NCBI GenBank assembly: GCA_038093975.1
Contig: JBBPTG010000167.1
Coordinates: 1 to 54,149, forward strand
Reading direction: 5' to 3'
Length of the DNA stretch: 54,149 bases
Source of the DNA: Chalciporus piperatus
Lineage: Eukaryota; Basidiomycota; Agaricomycetes; Boletales; Boletaceae
Shown: one piece after another, positions 36,186 through 47,062 of the stretch
Numbering within the stretch: position 1 is the first letter of the stretch
Layout of the letters: the number at the start of each line of letters is the position of its first letter
Translations under genes and position numbers: made by a program
Notes under the pieces: model-generated
What the model was told of the DNA's origin: nothing
The model's input: the letters and a program-made list of their open reading frames with translations, nothing else
Database searches by the model: none

Positions 36186-37420
36186 CAGGCAGCAGTGACA
36201 GACAAGAAGCGGTGGGCAAACCTTTGGGACACCGAGGCTGCATTGATGTATTTGGCCTGGTACACCTTCTGTGTTGTTGCATGGGCAATCCTCCCTGGTG
36301 ACCGGATAGACGGTGTGACCATGAGAAATGGGAGGGCGCGTTGCTCGCCCTCGGCGGTAACTCTGGCAACCCAATTTACGACGTACGTCTTCTCCGCCGG
36401 TTTTCTTGTTGTCAACGCTCACCGAGCTCATAGTTCTACATCGGCCGCGAACTCAACCCCTCTATCGGCTCATTTGACATCAAGTCATTCAACGAACTCC
36501 GTCCTGGTCTCATTCTCTGGGTTCTCATCGATATCAGCATGGTTTGCACACAGGCTGCCACACGCGGCGGTTGGGAAAATGTCACATGGAGCATGTGGCT
36601 TGTGTTGGCATTCCAGGGCTTCTATGTTGCAGATGGGTTGTACAATGAGGTGCGTTTGAAATCTCCTTCCCCACGCGCCTCTTGTTCAAGCTTCTCAACC
36701 ATGTTCATAGCCAGCTATCTTCACAACGATGGACATCACGACCGACGGCTTCGGATTCATGCTTTCCGTTGGTGACCTCACTTGGGTACCATTCGTGTAC
36801 TCCCTTCAGGCACGTTACCTCGTCTTCAAGCCCGTAGAACTCGACATTGCAAGCACTGCTGGCATTCTCGCTGTCAACGCTCTCGGATACTACATCTTCC
36901 GCGACGCAAACGGGGAAAAGAATGACTTCAGAAACGGCAGAAATCCCAAGAGTGAGCGACTGGTTTCTTTGATGATCATTCTGTCATTAACTGCTTGGCA
37001 ACCAGACCTCCAGTACTTCACGACCGAGAGTGGTTCCAAACTGCTCACTTCCGGCTGGTGGGGACGATCGCGTCACCCCAACTATTTGTATGTTTTTCCA
37101 TTTCACTCCAAGCGGAAATGATTGTAACCTGTGGTTGTCCCCCTGTGTAGCGGAGACCTGCTCATGGCGCTTGCGTGGTCTCTGCCAACTGGGTTTGAGA
37201 CACCCATCACGTATTTCTACGTGGCCTACTTCGCAGTCTTGCTGATTCATCGTCAGAATCGAGATGATGAGAACTGTGAGAAGAAGTGGGTGTCGTTTAG
37301 CTTGGTGCCTTGTTTTGCCCCACTTATGTCCATTCTTACAGATACGGCAAAGATTGGGAAAAGTACAAAGAACTTGTTCGTTACCGTATTATTCCATCGT
37401 ATACTAGTCTCATGCGGTCG
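36186..37420 (+). pseudogene. Decayed sterol C-14 reductase (ERG24 type)
   Basis: Most exons of an ERG24/lamin-B-receptor-type Delta14-sterol reductase are present in order: [133 protein letters not shown]. Splice sites between them are intact. Three defects are visible: the N-terminal part and start codon are missing; after MRNG at about 36332 the sequence jumps directly to the ALLALGG segment in another frame, an internal loss of what should be about 80 residues; and the last codons are out of frame, so the usual short C-terminus is replaced by a run-on. A functional paralog presumably exists elsewhere. A second fragment lies at 46180-46480. Confidence 0.85.
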
Positions 37421-37439
37421 CCTGTGATTTCAAAAGTTA

Positions 37440-37580
37440 CTATCCGTTGGACACCCAGAACTCTTCACCCTCTAATCGTCGTGGTGCATACAATGTTCCA
37501 CTTGAAGGACACGACCATCGAACTGACGATTTCAGGGTGGTGACTCCACGGAGGTACCCTAGCTTCTTCAGCCAGCTGGA
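37440..37580 (+). repeat. Duplicated flank shared with 46.2 kb and 51.8 kb
   Basis: The stretch after the ERG24 relic (CCTCTAATCGTCGTGGTGCA, then GACCATCGAACTGACGA, then CACGGAGGTACCCTAGCTT) recurs on the minus strand at 46180-46215 and at 51745-51945. By eye, its second half also resembles UTP10 around 31143-31230 (ACTCGACCATCTAGCTGATG, then TTCAGGG). Confidence 0.7.
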
Positions 37581-37649
37581 CATCCTCCAAAGGCGCTCTC
37601 ACAGTCGTTAGAGTATATCCGCAACAAGGCATCCGGTAGTACATCGTCC

Positions 37650-38380
37650 GCACAAACGGAAGTCTTCCCGCAGCGAAACCAAGGCCAAGCGACCCAAGGT
37701 CGTACCAGTCGAACCTCAAACTAAGAAGGGTGCGGCGAAAGAGCCTGTGAAGGCTAGAAAAAGGCAGCATCTCGCGAAGGGGAAGAATACCGTCCCGCCC
37801 GGGGGGGACCTGATCCCAGCGCCGAATTCGCGCGGAGAGTGCGAGACAGGTTCGTTCTCAAGGGACCACGCGAACGAACGGAGGGTGAAAAGTAGTACAG
37901 TCAACCCCTGAAACAAGTAACCCCCAGTAATGACGAAATACCAGACCGAGGTGCCGGCCCCTCAGGCTTCCTGGACCAAGATGAAGGGTCGCTGATTCGA
38001 AGCATCAATGACGCTCACCTTATGCTTCCCCGCTCCCTTCGGCTATACCAACACTGTCCACGCCTTCAATGACGAGAACCACCCCCCTCTATCGGTTCTC
38101 CGTACCAGGCGGACGATGGCAAGTGGCCGGATAACAGGAAGGGAGAGCCATCCGCCTCGGAGAGGACGTATTGGAGGTCTCGGCCTCGGCTCGAAGCACT
38201 ATGGATCGAGTTCGCGTCCAGCAGTACGTCGAGATCTTGCTGGACCGGGAAATTCAGTTGGCTGCTAAGGTGAGGAAGGAGAAAGCTAAGAAGGAAGGAA
38301 TGAGGATGAAGATAGCGATGGGAACTTACGTCGAGGGACCCATGATGCAACAGATGCATGCGCGAGTACGCAAACATTGA
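37650..38380 (+). CDS. Possible gene for a basic, Lys/Arg-rich protein, structure unresolved
   Basis: Two plus-strand pieces read like a nuclear basic protein. About 37655-37850 encodes RKSSRSETKAKRPKVVPVEP followed by KKGAAKEPVKARKRQHLAKG. A later piece near 38190-38380 encodes VEILLDREIQLAAKVRKEKA followed by a stop. Between them lies NDEIPDRGAGPSGFLDQDEG after a possible CCCCAG acceptor. I could not join all pieces in phase or find a start. It may be a real gene or a relic in this rearranged zone. Confidence 0.3.
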
Positions 38381-38607
38381 TCAAATGTTTCAAGTTATGT
38401 GTGGATGGCCGGGGAAATTTACTGTAGATGTGAGTGATAGAAAGACGGCGTTCCATATATCACCAGTGCATTCTGGAGTATAAGGAACAGGACTCCAAGA
38501 TGAGGGCATAAATAATTTGAGAAGAAGTCTAATACAAGTCCGGGTGTAGACCATGCAACAACTGCCAAGGTAAAGACAGTCAAAGGAGACTCTGAGCCGA
38601 CCAAGTC

Positions 38608-39917
38608 TCACTTGCTCTGACTCACTTTTTCGTCAGCGAATTCTAAATCCAAGTCACCCTCACCCTTCTCCTGGGGCTTCCCTTTGGCCATCTCCTCGTC
38701 CTGCTCCTTTGTCTTCGACCCCGGCAAGTCCTTCTTGACTTTCAACATGCTTTGCATCTTCGCCAAGAGCAAAATCATCCAACCACGCCAAAGCGTCTCG
38801 ATACCTTCCTCCTCAACGATACACCTCGCACAATCCCAAATGCCCGCATAAGGTGCTTCTCCCATGCGCAAGCTACGAAAGAGACAACATCGATCAGCCT
38901 CAGACACCACACACATCTCCCAGCGCAAGACAGCATCGACGATGTCATGGTCATAACGTCACGGGACTCACTTCAACACCGGCTCGGTCACCGTGAACAC
39001 GTCGCTCACGTCCATCAAGGCCAACCTCACCGCCAGCACATCCATCGGGTTTGTCACCGCCGTATCTATCACCGCCATCGCCAACTCCACCATCCTCGTC
39101 GTCGACAAACCGTACCGCCAGTCGTAGCGCGGAACACGGGGGAGGATCACATCGCGCAGTCGGGGAAGGACGAACCTGGTCCATGTAGCTTGGAGGAGCA
39201 CGAGTGGGATGACGCCTGGGAGGAGGTAAAGCGTCCATGGTCGGGCTCGTTCGTCGGGCGTGAGGAGGGTGTCGAGGGCGAGTGGGATATCGAAGAAGGG
39301 GAGTAAGACTGGGGTGGTGATCGCCCTTTGAGAAACCTTCAGCTTAGCTCATGCGGCATCGATTTTACGGAGAAAGAAAGGGCATTCATACCGGATCGTG
39401 AGGACGTTGATGGGGGTGATGACGAGCCAAAAGAAGGTGAGGGATGCTGGATCCTTGGGGAGTGGCCTCCCGAGTTTATCCATCGCGTGGATGAACAAAG
39501 CGAACAAGACACCGCAGAATATGGTCACTGTGCTTTATGATGAGCTTCAATTTCCGAATGACACGTAGCATGTGCTGAACGCACCGAATCCACGAACCAA
39601 GCCCGGCTTTCCCTGTTTCAGGCGGTAAGCCTTGGACACTTGGAAGTGAGTCAAAGTACCTCTAGCCATTTTGTTCTTTCCGCAATGTCCCAGTAGGTCG
39701 TGGCGATCACTGATTCGGGTGGTAAATCATGGTTATAGTTTGGATTGATGAATTTGGGCAAGTATTGAGCTCGATACTTGACCAAGTTCCCGATGAGCCC
39801 TGTAATGCCTCCGAAAAACCAGACGATCAGCCAGCCAGCGGCTATGGCGCCGACGATGCGGCCCACTACGTCTAGGTGCCGCACATTTGCGAACGACGAC
39901 CGGGAAAAAGACCACAT
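38608..39917 (-). CDS. Mitochondrial-carrier-like membrane protein, copy A
   Basis: Five exons (39660-39917, 39585-39612, 39392-39527, 38972-39325, 38608-38872) close to 346 residues. It begins MWSFSRSSFANVRHLDVV and has hydrophobic spans near residues 22-45 and 100-125. A conserved block RPWTLYLLPGVIPLVLLQAT, then NPMDVLAVRLALMDV, then APYAGIWDCARCIVEEEGIE followed by TLWRGW recalls the repeat signature of mitochondrial carriers (P-x-D/E, then GxxxCxxxIxxEEGxxxLWRGW). Only about two of three repeats are recognisable, so I call it carrier-like; the substrate is unknown. The C-terminus is a charged tail. Paralog B lies in inverted orientation at 47063-48273 with the same intron positions, including a 28-nt second exon. 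Confidence 0.8.
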
Positions 39918-40145
39918 TCTTAAAAGTCGGGTTCAGAGCTGCAGCCTTCTCACGGAACGGTACGCTGTCAATTGCAGGCACTATCTCGCTTAGATATTGG
40001 CCCCTCAATCAACTCATCTAAGATGCACCAAATCTACAACATGCAAATCAAAGAAGTGGTACACCTGCGGAGGGGAAGAAGCGTAACTTGTGCGTGACGA
40101 CGACAAAAAAATCGTACAACTATCTAATTCAGATTATACTTCCGT

Positions 40146-41813
40146 CTACTTGAACTAGAAAAAGGAATCGATCCGTCGTGAACACATCATCAAACGACGA
40201 AGTAGCGAACGGGCGACTTACAAGCTTGCCATCTTTCCAGGTCTTTCCATCGATCTCCAAATCCCAAGCGAGGGCAGCCTCGAAGAACTTCTTGTCGGCC
40301 TCGTTGTCCAAGTCCAACTTCTTGTACTCGTAGCTCTCCCAATCGGGTGCACAGTCGACGACGGCCTTGACATCTTGACCCCGGAGGATCAAAACACCAG
40401 AGAGAACGGATGCATTGGGCTCTCCGAGAACGCCGATTGACCCGAAAAGGTATTTACGTGATGCCTCCAAACGGTTGAAGAAGCCACCGATTTGGTTGGA
40501 GGACATGAAGATGAGGGTGAGTTCCTCGTTGTACTTGAAGTCGACTGCCCAGGCGGAGAAGCCTTCCTTGTCGAAGCTGTCCGAGTGCTGGTTAGGGAAT
40601 GGGCGCATACATGGAGGTGTAGACGTACTTGGCGTAGAACCACTCGAGAGAACCATCAGCACCACGCGTTTCCTTGTTGGAGTACGCGCGTTTCCAGTCC
40701 TCGAGGTTGAAGGTGGATTTTGGTAGGAAATCGAGGGGGTTCTTGGCTTTTGGTTCCTCGGGAACGAGGTTGTCATCTTCGTCGTCGTCGTCTTCCTGCT
40801 TCTTTGGCTTCTCCTTCTTCTCCTTTGGTGCAGCAGGTGCTGGTGCTGGTGCTGGTGCGGGCTTTGCCTCCTTTTTGGGAGGGACGAATTGGAGAGCCTT
40901 GTCGGCGTATTGGATCTCACCAAAGATCTCCTTCAACTTGGGCTGGTTAGCGATGGTCTCGAGGTGACGGATGGTGTTTGTGAGTTTTGAGCGGAGTTCG
41001 GCGTCAACGGTTATGGTGACAGCACGGTTAAGGGCCGATGCAATGGTGATGTCAGCGAGGGTGATGCGCTCGCCGACGACAAAGGTACGGCTCTGAAGGT
41101 GGGCCTCGAGGGTGTTGAGGGCACGGAGCTGACGCTCAGCAAAGGCGGTGTGGATCTATAGACACGGATGTCGAGATATCCGGGGGGAAAAGGATGTATT
41201 ACTTACGGCCTTGTTGTAAGTAAGGAAGCCCCTGAGCATCTGATTAATGAGGAGGCTGTTGACGTCAATCTCGCTCTCTGCGAAGTGAATCCATTGGTCG
41301 ACGAGTGCCTGATCTTGTTGGGAGACGCCGAGAAGGTTGGCGTTTGGCGAGAGGGACGCGACTGTGGGGATGATGTTAGCTCGGAGATCGGAGTGATGGA
41401 TGTATGAAGAGGGTCAGATGTATAGTGATATCGACATCGCGTGTTAAGACAGGGATAACTGATAAGGAAATGATTCTCTCGTCTTTCCCGATCGCGTTAC
41501 GCGATCAGGTTCTGAGGGTAAGAAGAGTACGCACGGTAGCGGGCAATGGCAGCACCCTCGGCCAAGTTGAGGCCATCGGCACCCTCGAAGGCAGGGATCT
41601 TTCCGTGGGGGAACTTTGCCAAGAACTCCGGCTTTTTGTTGTCCTCGTAGTGGACGTAATCGGCGGGGATGTCGAGTTCAAGGCCACCAAGAGCAGCTAC
41701 GCTCCTGATCTGTGAGTGGTGTTAGGTCGAGCTGTCGATCTATGATGATTTGTACGCACGACGTAGGTCTGCCGCATCTGTGGGACCGAGTAAAGCTTTC
41801 CGACTGGTGCCAT
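40146..41813 (-). CDS. Translation elongation factor 1B subunit gamma
   Basis: eEF1B-gamma, the scaffold subunit of the nucleotide-exchange complex for eEF1A. Six exons (41760-41813, 41535-41709, 41207-41361, 40629-41155, 40222-40576, 40146-40154) close to 424 residues, the usual family length. It starts MAPVGKLYSVPQMRQTYV and contains a GST-like N-domain (KIPAFEGADGLNLAEGAAIA), an all-helical GST C-domain (FAERQLRALNTLEAHLQSRT), a Lys/Pro/Ala/Asp-rich linker, and the conserved EF1G domain (NPLDFLPKSTFNLEDWKRAY, then NFDKEGFSAWAVDFKYNEEL). The last coding exon is 9 nt (Phe-Lys-stop). If intron 5 were kept the protein would gain about 20 unrelated residues. It is divergent to ORC2, with starts 120 bp apart. 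Confidence 0.95.
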
Positions 41814-41932
41814 TTTTGCTTTGGATGAGATGGAAGTAAAGGAAAGAAGATGATCATCATCCATCTTTTTTTTTTCTAATCAGTCACTCATCGATCAGTA
41901 AATTATATTAATTAAATAAATAATCTCACTCA

Positions 41933-43204
41933 ATGTCCACCGACACCGACAGTGGCGACGAGCACCCTGACCTCGTCGACGTCGACGTCCATCTCGCACA
42001 CAACACTCGCCCTGGATTCGACTCTTACTTTGCACTCGCAGCATCGTCCGGTCGAACATCTGCCAATGTATTCTCTGCCCGTGTTCTCCCCCTCACCCCG
42101 CAAGAGTACACTCAAGCCATCGCTGACTACGACGCCCGCACTCCCAAACCAGTCACCCGCTGGCCTGGTCAACACGATGCACACACGGCATACCGTCGTT
42201 TCGCACGTGAGCTAGACGAGGGATTCAATCTCGTCTTCTACGGATTCGGTTCAAAACGCGCAGTCCTAAACGACTTTGCAACCAAACATCTCTCTCGACG
42301 CGGTCACGTCGTCGTCATAAACGGATTCCACCCCTCCACTGTCCTCAAGGACGTCCTCTCATCCATCGAGCGCGTACCCGGGCTCACAGACATCGCTGCT
42401 ACCTCCACAGATGCTCAGATTCTTCGCATATTTACGTTTTTCTCTGCTCCAGACGCGCCTAGGACGCGTCGCCTATTCCTCGTCGTCCATAACATCGACG
42501 CGCCACCCATGCGCGCGCCAAAGATGAAAAACGCCCTCTCACTCCTCGCCCTCTGCCCCAACATCCACCTCGCCGCGTCAGTTGATAGACTCGGTACGCC
42601 TCTCCTCTGGTCTGCCTCCGAATTACTCGCGCGTAAAGTCCCGCCCGTATCTGTAGCGGACGATCCCTCTGCGGAGGGACAATCCGTTTCGCCAAAACGC
42701 GGTTACACCTTCCTCTGGCACGACCTCACCACCCTCATTCCATACGACACAGAGCTCGCATTCGCAGATCGCTCCTCCATCTCCGGCGCATCCTACGCCA
42801 CCACTGGCTCTCGCGCTTCTCTCGCAGCCACAGCCGGTGCAGGCGGCACAAACCTCACAGAGACAGCGGTAGCCCACGTCCTCGCAGCCGTCACATCCAA
42901 AGCAAAGAAACTCTTTGCCCTTCTCGGCAAGAAACAACTCGGAAACATCGAGGCTAGCGCAGACGCCCAGCCTTCGACGGACATGGCCCAGTTCGGCCTC
43001 GGCTTCGACACCTTGTTCTCCTCCGCAAGAGACGATTTCGTCGCTTCAAGCGATACAGCGCTCAGAGCGCTATTGGGCGAGTTCAAAGATCACGGGTTGA
43101 TTCTCACTGGCCCAGGTGGTGGAGGTGCGGAGACACTTTGGATACCGCTTAGAAAAGAGAGATTGGTGAGGGTGCTCAAATCGATCGACAGCGAACCGAC
43201 GTGA
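41933..43204 (+). CDS. ORC2: Origin recognition complex subunit 2
   Basis: Subunit of the DNA replication origin recognition complex. It is a single exon of 423 residues, unusual among its intron-rich neighbours. Family features are FARELDEGFNLVFYGFGSKR, then LNDFATKHLSRRGHVVVING, FHPSTVLKDVLSSIE, RRLFLVVHNIDAPPM, NIHLAASVDRLGTPLLW and TFLWHDLTTLIPYDTELAF, all typical of the Orc2 AAA-like core. A winged-helix-like C-terminal part follows (SDTALRALLGEFKDHGLILT). The N-terminus is short (about 80 residues before the core) compared with animal Orc2. It lies about 8 kb from ORC5. Confidence 0.95.
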   Translation: MSTDTDSGDEHPDLVDVDVHLAHNTRPGFDSYFALAASSGRTSANVFSARVLPLTPQEYTQAIADYDARTPKPVTRWPGQHDAHTAYRRFARELDEGFNLVFYGFGSKRAVLNDFATKHLSRRGHVVVINGFHPSTVLKDVLSSIERVPGLTDIAATSTDAQILRIFTFFSAPDAPRTRRLFLVVHNIDAPPMRAPKMKNALSLLALCPNIHLAASVDRLGTPLLWSASELLARKVPPVSVADDPSAEGQSVSPKRGYTFLWHDLTTLIPYDTELAFADRSSISGASYATTGSRASLAATAGAGGTNLTETAVAHVLAAVTSKAKKLFALLGKKQLGNIEASADAQPSTDMAQFGLGFDTLFSSARDDFVASSDTALRALLGEFKDHGLILTGPGGGGAETLWIPLRKERLVRVLKSIDSEPT

Positions 43205-43525
43205 TCTCGTCATTTGTATTCATAGTCCGTGTACCCATACCCATACCCCACCATCAAGCTTTTGACCGCATACAGTCCTTGAAGATCGCCATTCTATTCG
43301 GAGTCACGTTTCTGACAACCCACTCGAAAGGTACGATGGCCGCTGTCCGGCAGGGGCATGAGCGGAGTTTCCCAATGTAGATTTCTCTCCTCAGTTAGCA
43401 TAATCTCTCGTTGAGCGCGCTCAATCCAGCATATCCTTCGCCTTGCTGCGATCTTCTGCTTGGACATCGCGTCACTAATGGAAGTTTCTTCTAAGCAGGT
43501 TTACGAGTGGATCTCAGGAAATGAG
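43205..43525. other. Intergenic region before the SDR pair
   Basis: 3' flank of ORC2 and upstream region of the first SDR gene; no further gene is visible. Confidence 0.4.
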
Positions 43526-43526
43526 T

Positions 43527-43535
43527 ATAAGAAGC
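43527..43535 (+). promoter_or_regulatory. TATA-like box of SDR copy 1
   Basis: TATAAGAAG, 68 nt before the ATG at 43595. The tandem copy has TATAAAAAG at a similar distance. Confidence 0.5.
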
Positions 43536-43594
43536 TGACCGTGTGGCCTATCATCCCCGCATCCTACAGTATTGATACTCACTGAAAGAAACTC

Positions 43595-44629
43595 ATGTCG
43601 GACGTCAAGGTCTGGTTTGGTAAGTCATTCCCGGGCCCGTACTACGATCTCGATCGACGCAAGGTGGACACTCACGATCGTGCTCGTCCACCACAGTTAC
43701 AGGCGCATCCTCAGGCTTTGGCCGAGCCATCACTGAGCACCTCCTCAATCTCGGTCACAAAGTCGTCGCGACCCTCCGCACACCCACCGCCCTCTCCGAC
43801 CTCATCGCACAGTACCCTCCAAACCAACTCTTCGTCGTCAAACTCGACGTGACAAATCCCTCCGACGTCACTGCTGCGTTCGCTGAGGCCGAAAAGGCCT
43901 TTGGGAGGATCGACGTCGTATTCAACAACGCAGGAATGCTCGTCGTAGGCGAGCTCGAGTCCATGATCGAGTCAGAGGCAAGGGACATGTTCGATATCAA
44001 TTTCTGGGGCGCGGCACGCGTGAGTACGGAGGCGGTGAGGTTCTTTAGGGAGGTGAACAAGCCGATGGGTGGGAGGCTGTTACAGGTGTCGTCGAGACTT
44101 GGGCTCGCCGGTCGTGGTGCGAGTGGGTACTACAGTGCTTCGTGAGTTTCGTTACGATCGCAACATACCCGTGCTGACACTCTGTTCTTAGAAAATTCGG
44201 TGAGTTGCTGGTGATCGATCAGGATTAGGAGCGATGCTCAATCGGTTGGCTCTAGCTTTGGAAGGCCTCAGCGAATCTCTCGCAGATGAGGTCGACCCTG
44301 CGTGGAACATCAAAGTGACCATCATTGAGCCTGGTCCTTTCAAGACCGAGATCTTCCAGAGGAACTACCACACTACACCTCAACATCCTGCGTACACAGA
44401 CCCCGCCCTCCATGGCTCTGAATTCCGCAGACTACTGATCTCACCCGAAGGGTACGATGGCAATGTTCAAAAAGCAGTGAAAGTGATCGAGAAGCTTACA
44501 CACCTCGAGAATCCACCGATGCGGTTCCCTTTGCACGGAAGGACGGTGGCAACTTTCAGAGACAAGGCGAAGAGATTGGTGGAGCTGGCGGATGAGTATG
44601 AGAGTTGGAACGAGGACGTTTACTTTTGA
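43595..44629 (+). CDS. Short-chain dehydrogenase/reductase, copy 1
   Basis: NAD(P)-dependent classical SDR, 281 residues from four exons (43595-43619, 43703-44141, 44192-44199, 44256-44629). The cofactor motif is FGASSGFGRA near residue 8, very close to the N-terminus. NNAG is near residue 92, VSSRLG contains the catalytic Ser, and YYSASK is the YxxxK active site. Exon 3 is an 8-nt micro-exon (AAAATTCG) that carries the catalytic Lys codon; skipping it would also shift the frame. The C-terminal part (EPGPFKTEIF, then VIEKLTHLENPPMRFPLHGR) matches oxidoreductases that act on small hydrophobic or sugar-like substrates; the substrate is unknown. Tandem paralog at 45166. Confidence 0.93.
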
Positions 44630-45074
44630 TAGCCAAGGGTGCGCGTTATTTATCCAATATGATGCTATAGATCATCTGTAGCGATAGGATGTGTTTGGTG
44701 AACGATTGTCTTGGTGACACCTGACCGAGCGGATGCGCTTTTAGCCATCATTGTTGAAGTCTAATCGAAGAATTGAGAGTGTCAGTCTGGATCCGATAAC
44801 AAGCGGGTACTTGAACAGGGTACTCGAAGCAGATATCAGCGAGTTTCGGAGGGAGGACTAGAGATGACGTCATGCGTTGTGAGTACGCCTCAAAGGTATG
44901 CATCAGAGAGCCGCACTCAACCGGCCGATCGTTAATGTTTATTGCTACCTCTTCTCGTCCGACCAACGATATATGTGCTTCGTGGGCCAGATGGGATCAT
45001 GTGGCCCCATCCGAGTGTCACACAAACGCCCAGCTGACCAGCCGGCTTCTCGGAAGGGCTCTCATGGGATGAGG
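44630..45074. other. Spacer between the tandem SDR genes
   Basis: About 445 bp with no gene; it contains the upstream region of SDR copy 2. Confidence 0.4.
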
Positions 45075-45083
45075 TATAAAAAG
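45075..45083 (+). promoter_or_regulatory. TATA box of SDR copy 2
   Basis: TATAAAAAG, 91 nt before the ATG at 45166, followed by a CA-rich leader. Confidence 0.65.
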
Positions 45084-45165
45084 ACTCTGTAGACGATAAA
45101 CAGCCCATCGCTATCATTCTCACAACTTCATTTTGAAGCAACCACCTCTAACTAATCAATCCATC

Positions 45166-46194
45166 ATGTCGGATGTCAAAGTCTGGTTCGGTGCGTCCCG
45201 TCCGAGCCTCTGCCGATCAACAACGTCGTGACGACGATCGTCCGCCACAGTTACAGGCGCATCCTCAGGCTTTGGCCGAGCCATGACCGAGCGCCTCCTC
45301 TCGGTCGGCCACAAAGTCGTCGCGACCCTCCGCACCCCATCCGCCCTCTCCGACCTCAGTGCACGTTACCCTCCAACCCAGCTCCTCGTCGTCAAACTCG
45401 ATGTGACCAATTCCGCAGAAGTCACCGCAGCCTTCACCGCAGCCCAAGAAGCATTCGGAAGAATCGACGTCGTGTTCAATAATGCAGGGATCAGCATTCC
45501 CGGAGAAGTCGAGTCCGTGATCGAGTCAGAGGCGAGAGCAATGTTCGAAATCAACTTCTGGGGCGCAACACGCGTGAGCGCGGAAGCGGTGAGGTTCTTC
45601 AGGGAGGTAAATAAGCCGATGGGTGGGAGGCTGTTGCAAGTTTCGTCCAGAGTTGGCCTCATCGGTCGTGCTGCTTGTGGGTTCTACAGTGCTTCGTGAG
45701 CTCCAGTTCCTTGAAATATGCTCGGCCTTTCGTACTGACTCCATCCGTAGAAAATTCGGTGAGTTGCTGGTGATTCGTTACGTTTCGAAGCAATGCTCAA
45801 TCGATTGGCCTACTCAGCGTTGGAGGGGCTCAGCGAATCCCTCGCACACGAACTCGACCCTGCATGGAACATCAAAGTCACCATCATAGAACCTGGCCCA
45901 TACCGAACGGAGATCGTCCAGAAGAACAACGACAACCCCCTGCACCCCGCGTACGCGGATCCCGCCCTCCCAGGCTCACAGTTCCGCAAGCTACGCGGCT
46001 CAGTCGAATTTTACGACGGCGATGTTCAGAAAGCAGTGAAAGTCATTGAAAAGGTGGCGGACCTCGAGGACCCACCGATACGGTTCCCTTTACATCGAAG
46101 GGTGGTGGAAGCCGCGAGGGATAAAGGAAAGAAGTTGATGGAGATGGCTGATAAGTACGAAAGCTGGAATGAAGATCTATACCACGACGATTAG
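45166..46194 (+). CDS. Short-chain dehydrogenase/reductase, copy 2
   Basis: Tandem paralog of the gene at 43595, 282 residues from four exons (45166-45190, 45257-45695, 45751-45758, 45818-46194). Exons 1, 2 and 3 have exactly the same lengths as in copy 1, including the identical 8-nt micro-exon AAAATTCG that carries the catalytic Lys. Motifs are FGASSGFGRA, NNAG, VSSRVG and FYSASK. Most differences are conservative; GFYSASK versus GYYSASK and the 190-215 loop differ most. The extreme C-terminus is different: copy 1 ends NEDVYF, this copy ends NEDLYHDD, and the last codons with the stop lie inside the inverted ERG24-flank repeat (see findings). Substrate unknown. Confidence 0.93.
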
Positions 46195-46480
46195 AGGTTG
46201 AAGAGTCCTTGGACATCCAACCTGCTTGCATGTCCCAATGACATAATGGATAGGGTCTTCGGAATCACAGGCAAATGTGAGACTAGCATACATAAGGAAT
46301 GATGCGGCAAGGAACAGTTTTTTGTACTTTTCCCGATCTTTGCCGCACCTTAGCATACGAAAGGACATGAGTATCGCATCAGAAAGACAGACAGAACACC
46401 AAAACACCCACTTCTTCACAGTTATCTCTCCTCTGACGATGAGTGGGTAAGAATGTGAAGTAGCTCACGTAGAAATACGT
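46180..46480 (-). pseudogene. Second ERG24-type sterol reductase fragment
   Basis: The minus strand matches the 3' exons of the relic at 36186: TYFYVSYFTFLPTHRQRRDN, then the intron-like GAAGAAGTGGGTG, then REKYKKL and the degenerate C-terminal and flank sequence (CAACCTCTAATCGTCGTGG). The frame is interrupted. The intron sequence is retained, so it arose by DNA duplication, not reverse transcription. Its distal end overlaps the last codons of SDR copy 2. Confidence 0.8.
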
Positions 46481-47062
46481 GACGCGTTTCTTGAATATCG
46501 TCAAGGAGGAGGGTGTTGAGACGCCTGATCGTGGTTGCTTTCTCTGTTGGCGGGGATGCCGACGACATTGAAAGTCGAAAAGGACCCGCCGGATGTCAGC
46601 AGCGTGGAGACGGATGATACTGTAAGACCGGGCATAGACTGCGCGATGCCCGCGCGTAAATGTACTATATAAAAGTCGAAGGAGACTACAAGTCTCCGTC
46701 GCCCCACTTACTTTCTTATCCCCAGCTTTCCAAGCCCACGTCCTTTTCACCAAGCCCTCCTCACCCATTTCCTCGTACCTCTAATGCTGCCTGCGCATCT
46801 TTGCACCAGTAAAGTAAAGTGGAGTAAAGTGGAAGCAACCAAAGGATGATCATTGTGCTGGTGGTAGGTGTGCGAATCTGGTGACGATCAACAGGCCCGG
46901 GAACAGCTCGGAGAAGTCAATAGCGATGAGCATGAATATTCCCAGCGCGACATGTGACTGCTCCCCCCTGAACCTGGACCGCACGCCCAAGTCTGCGGCG
47001 CACCCCGGCCGAGTCGCCCCCTGCTATCGCACAGTTCTCCCTCTCAGCCATCATTTACAGCC
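46481..47062. other. Spacer with an orphan TATA box
   Basis: A TATATAAAAG box sits at 46666-46675 (plus), about 390 bp before the next plus-strand ATG at 47063. No short ORF after it looks convincing, so either the carrier-like gene has a long or spliced leader or the box belongs to something lost. Confidence 0.35.
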
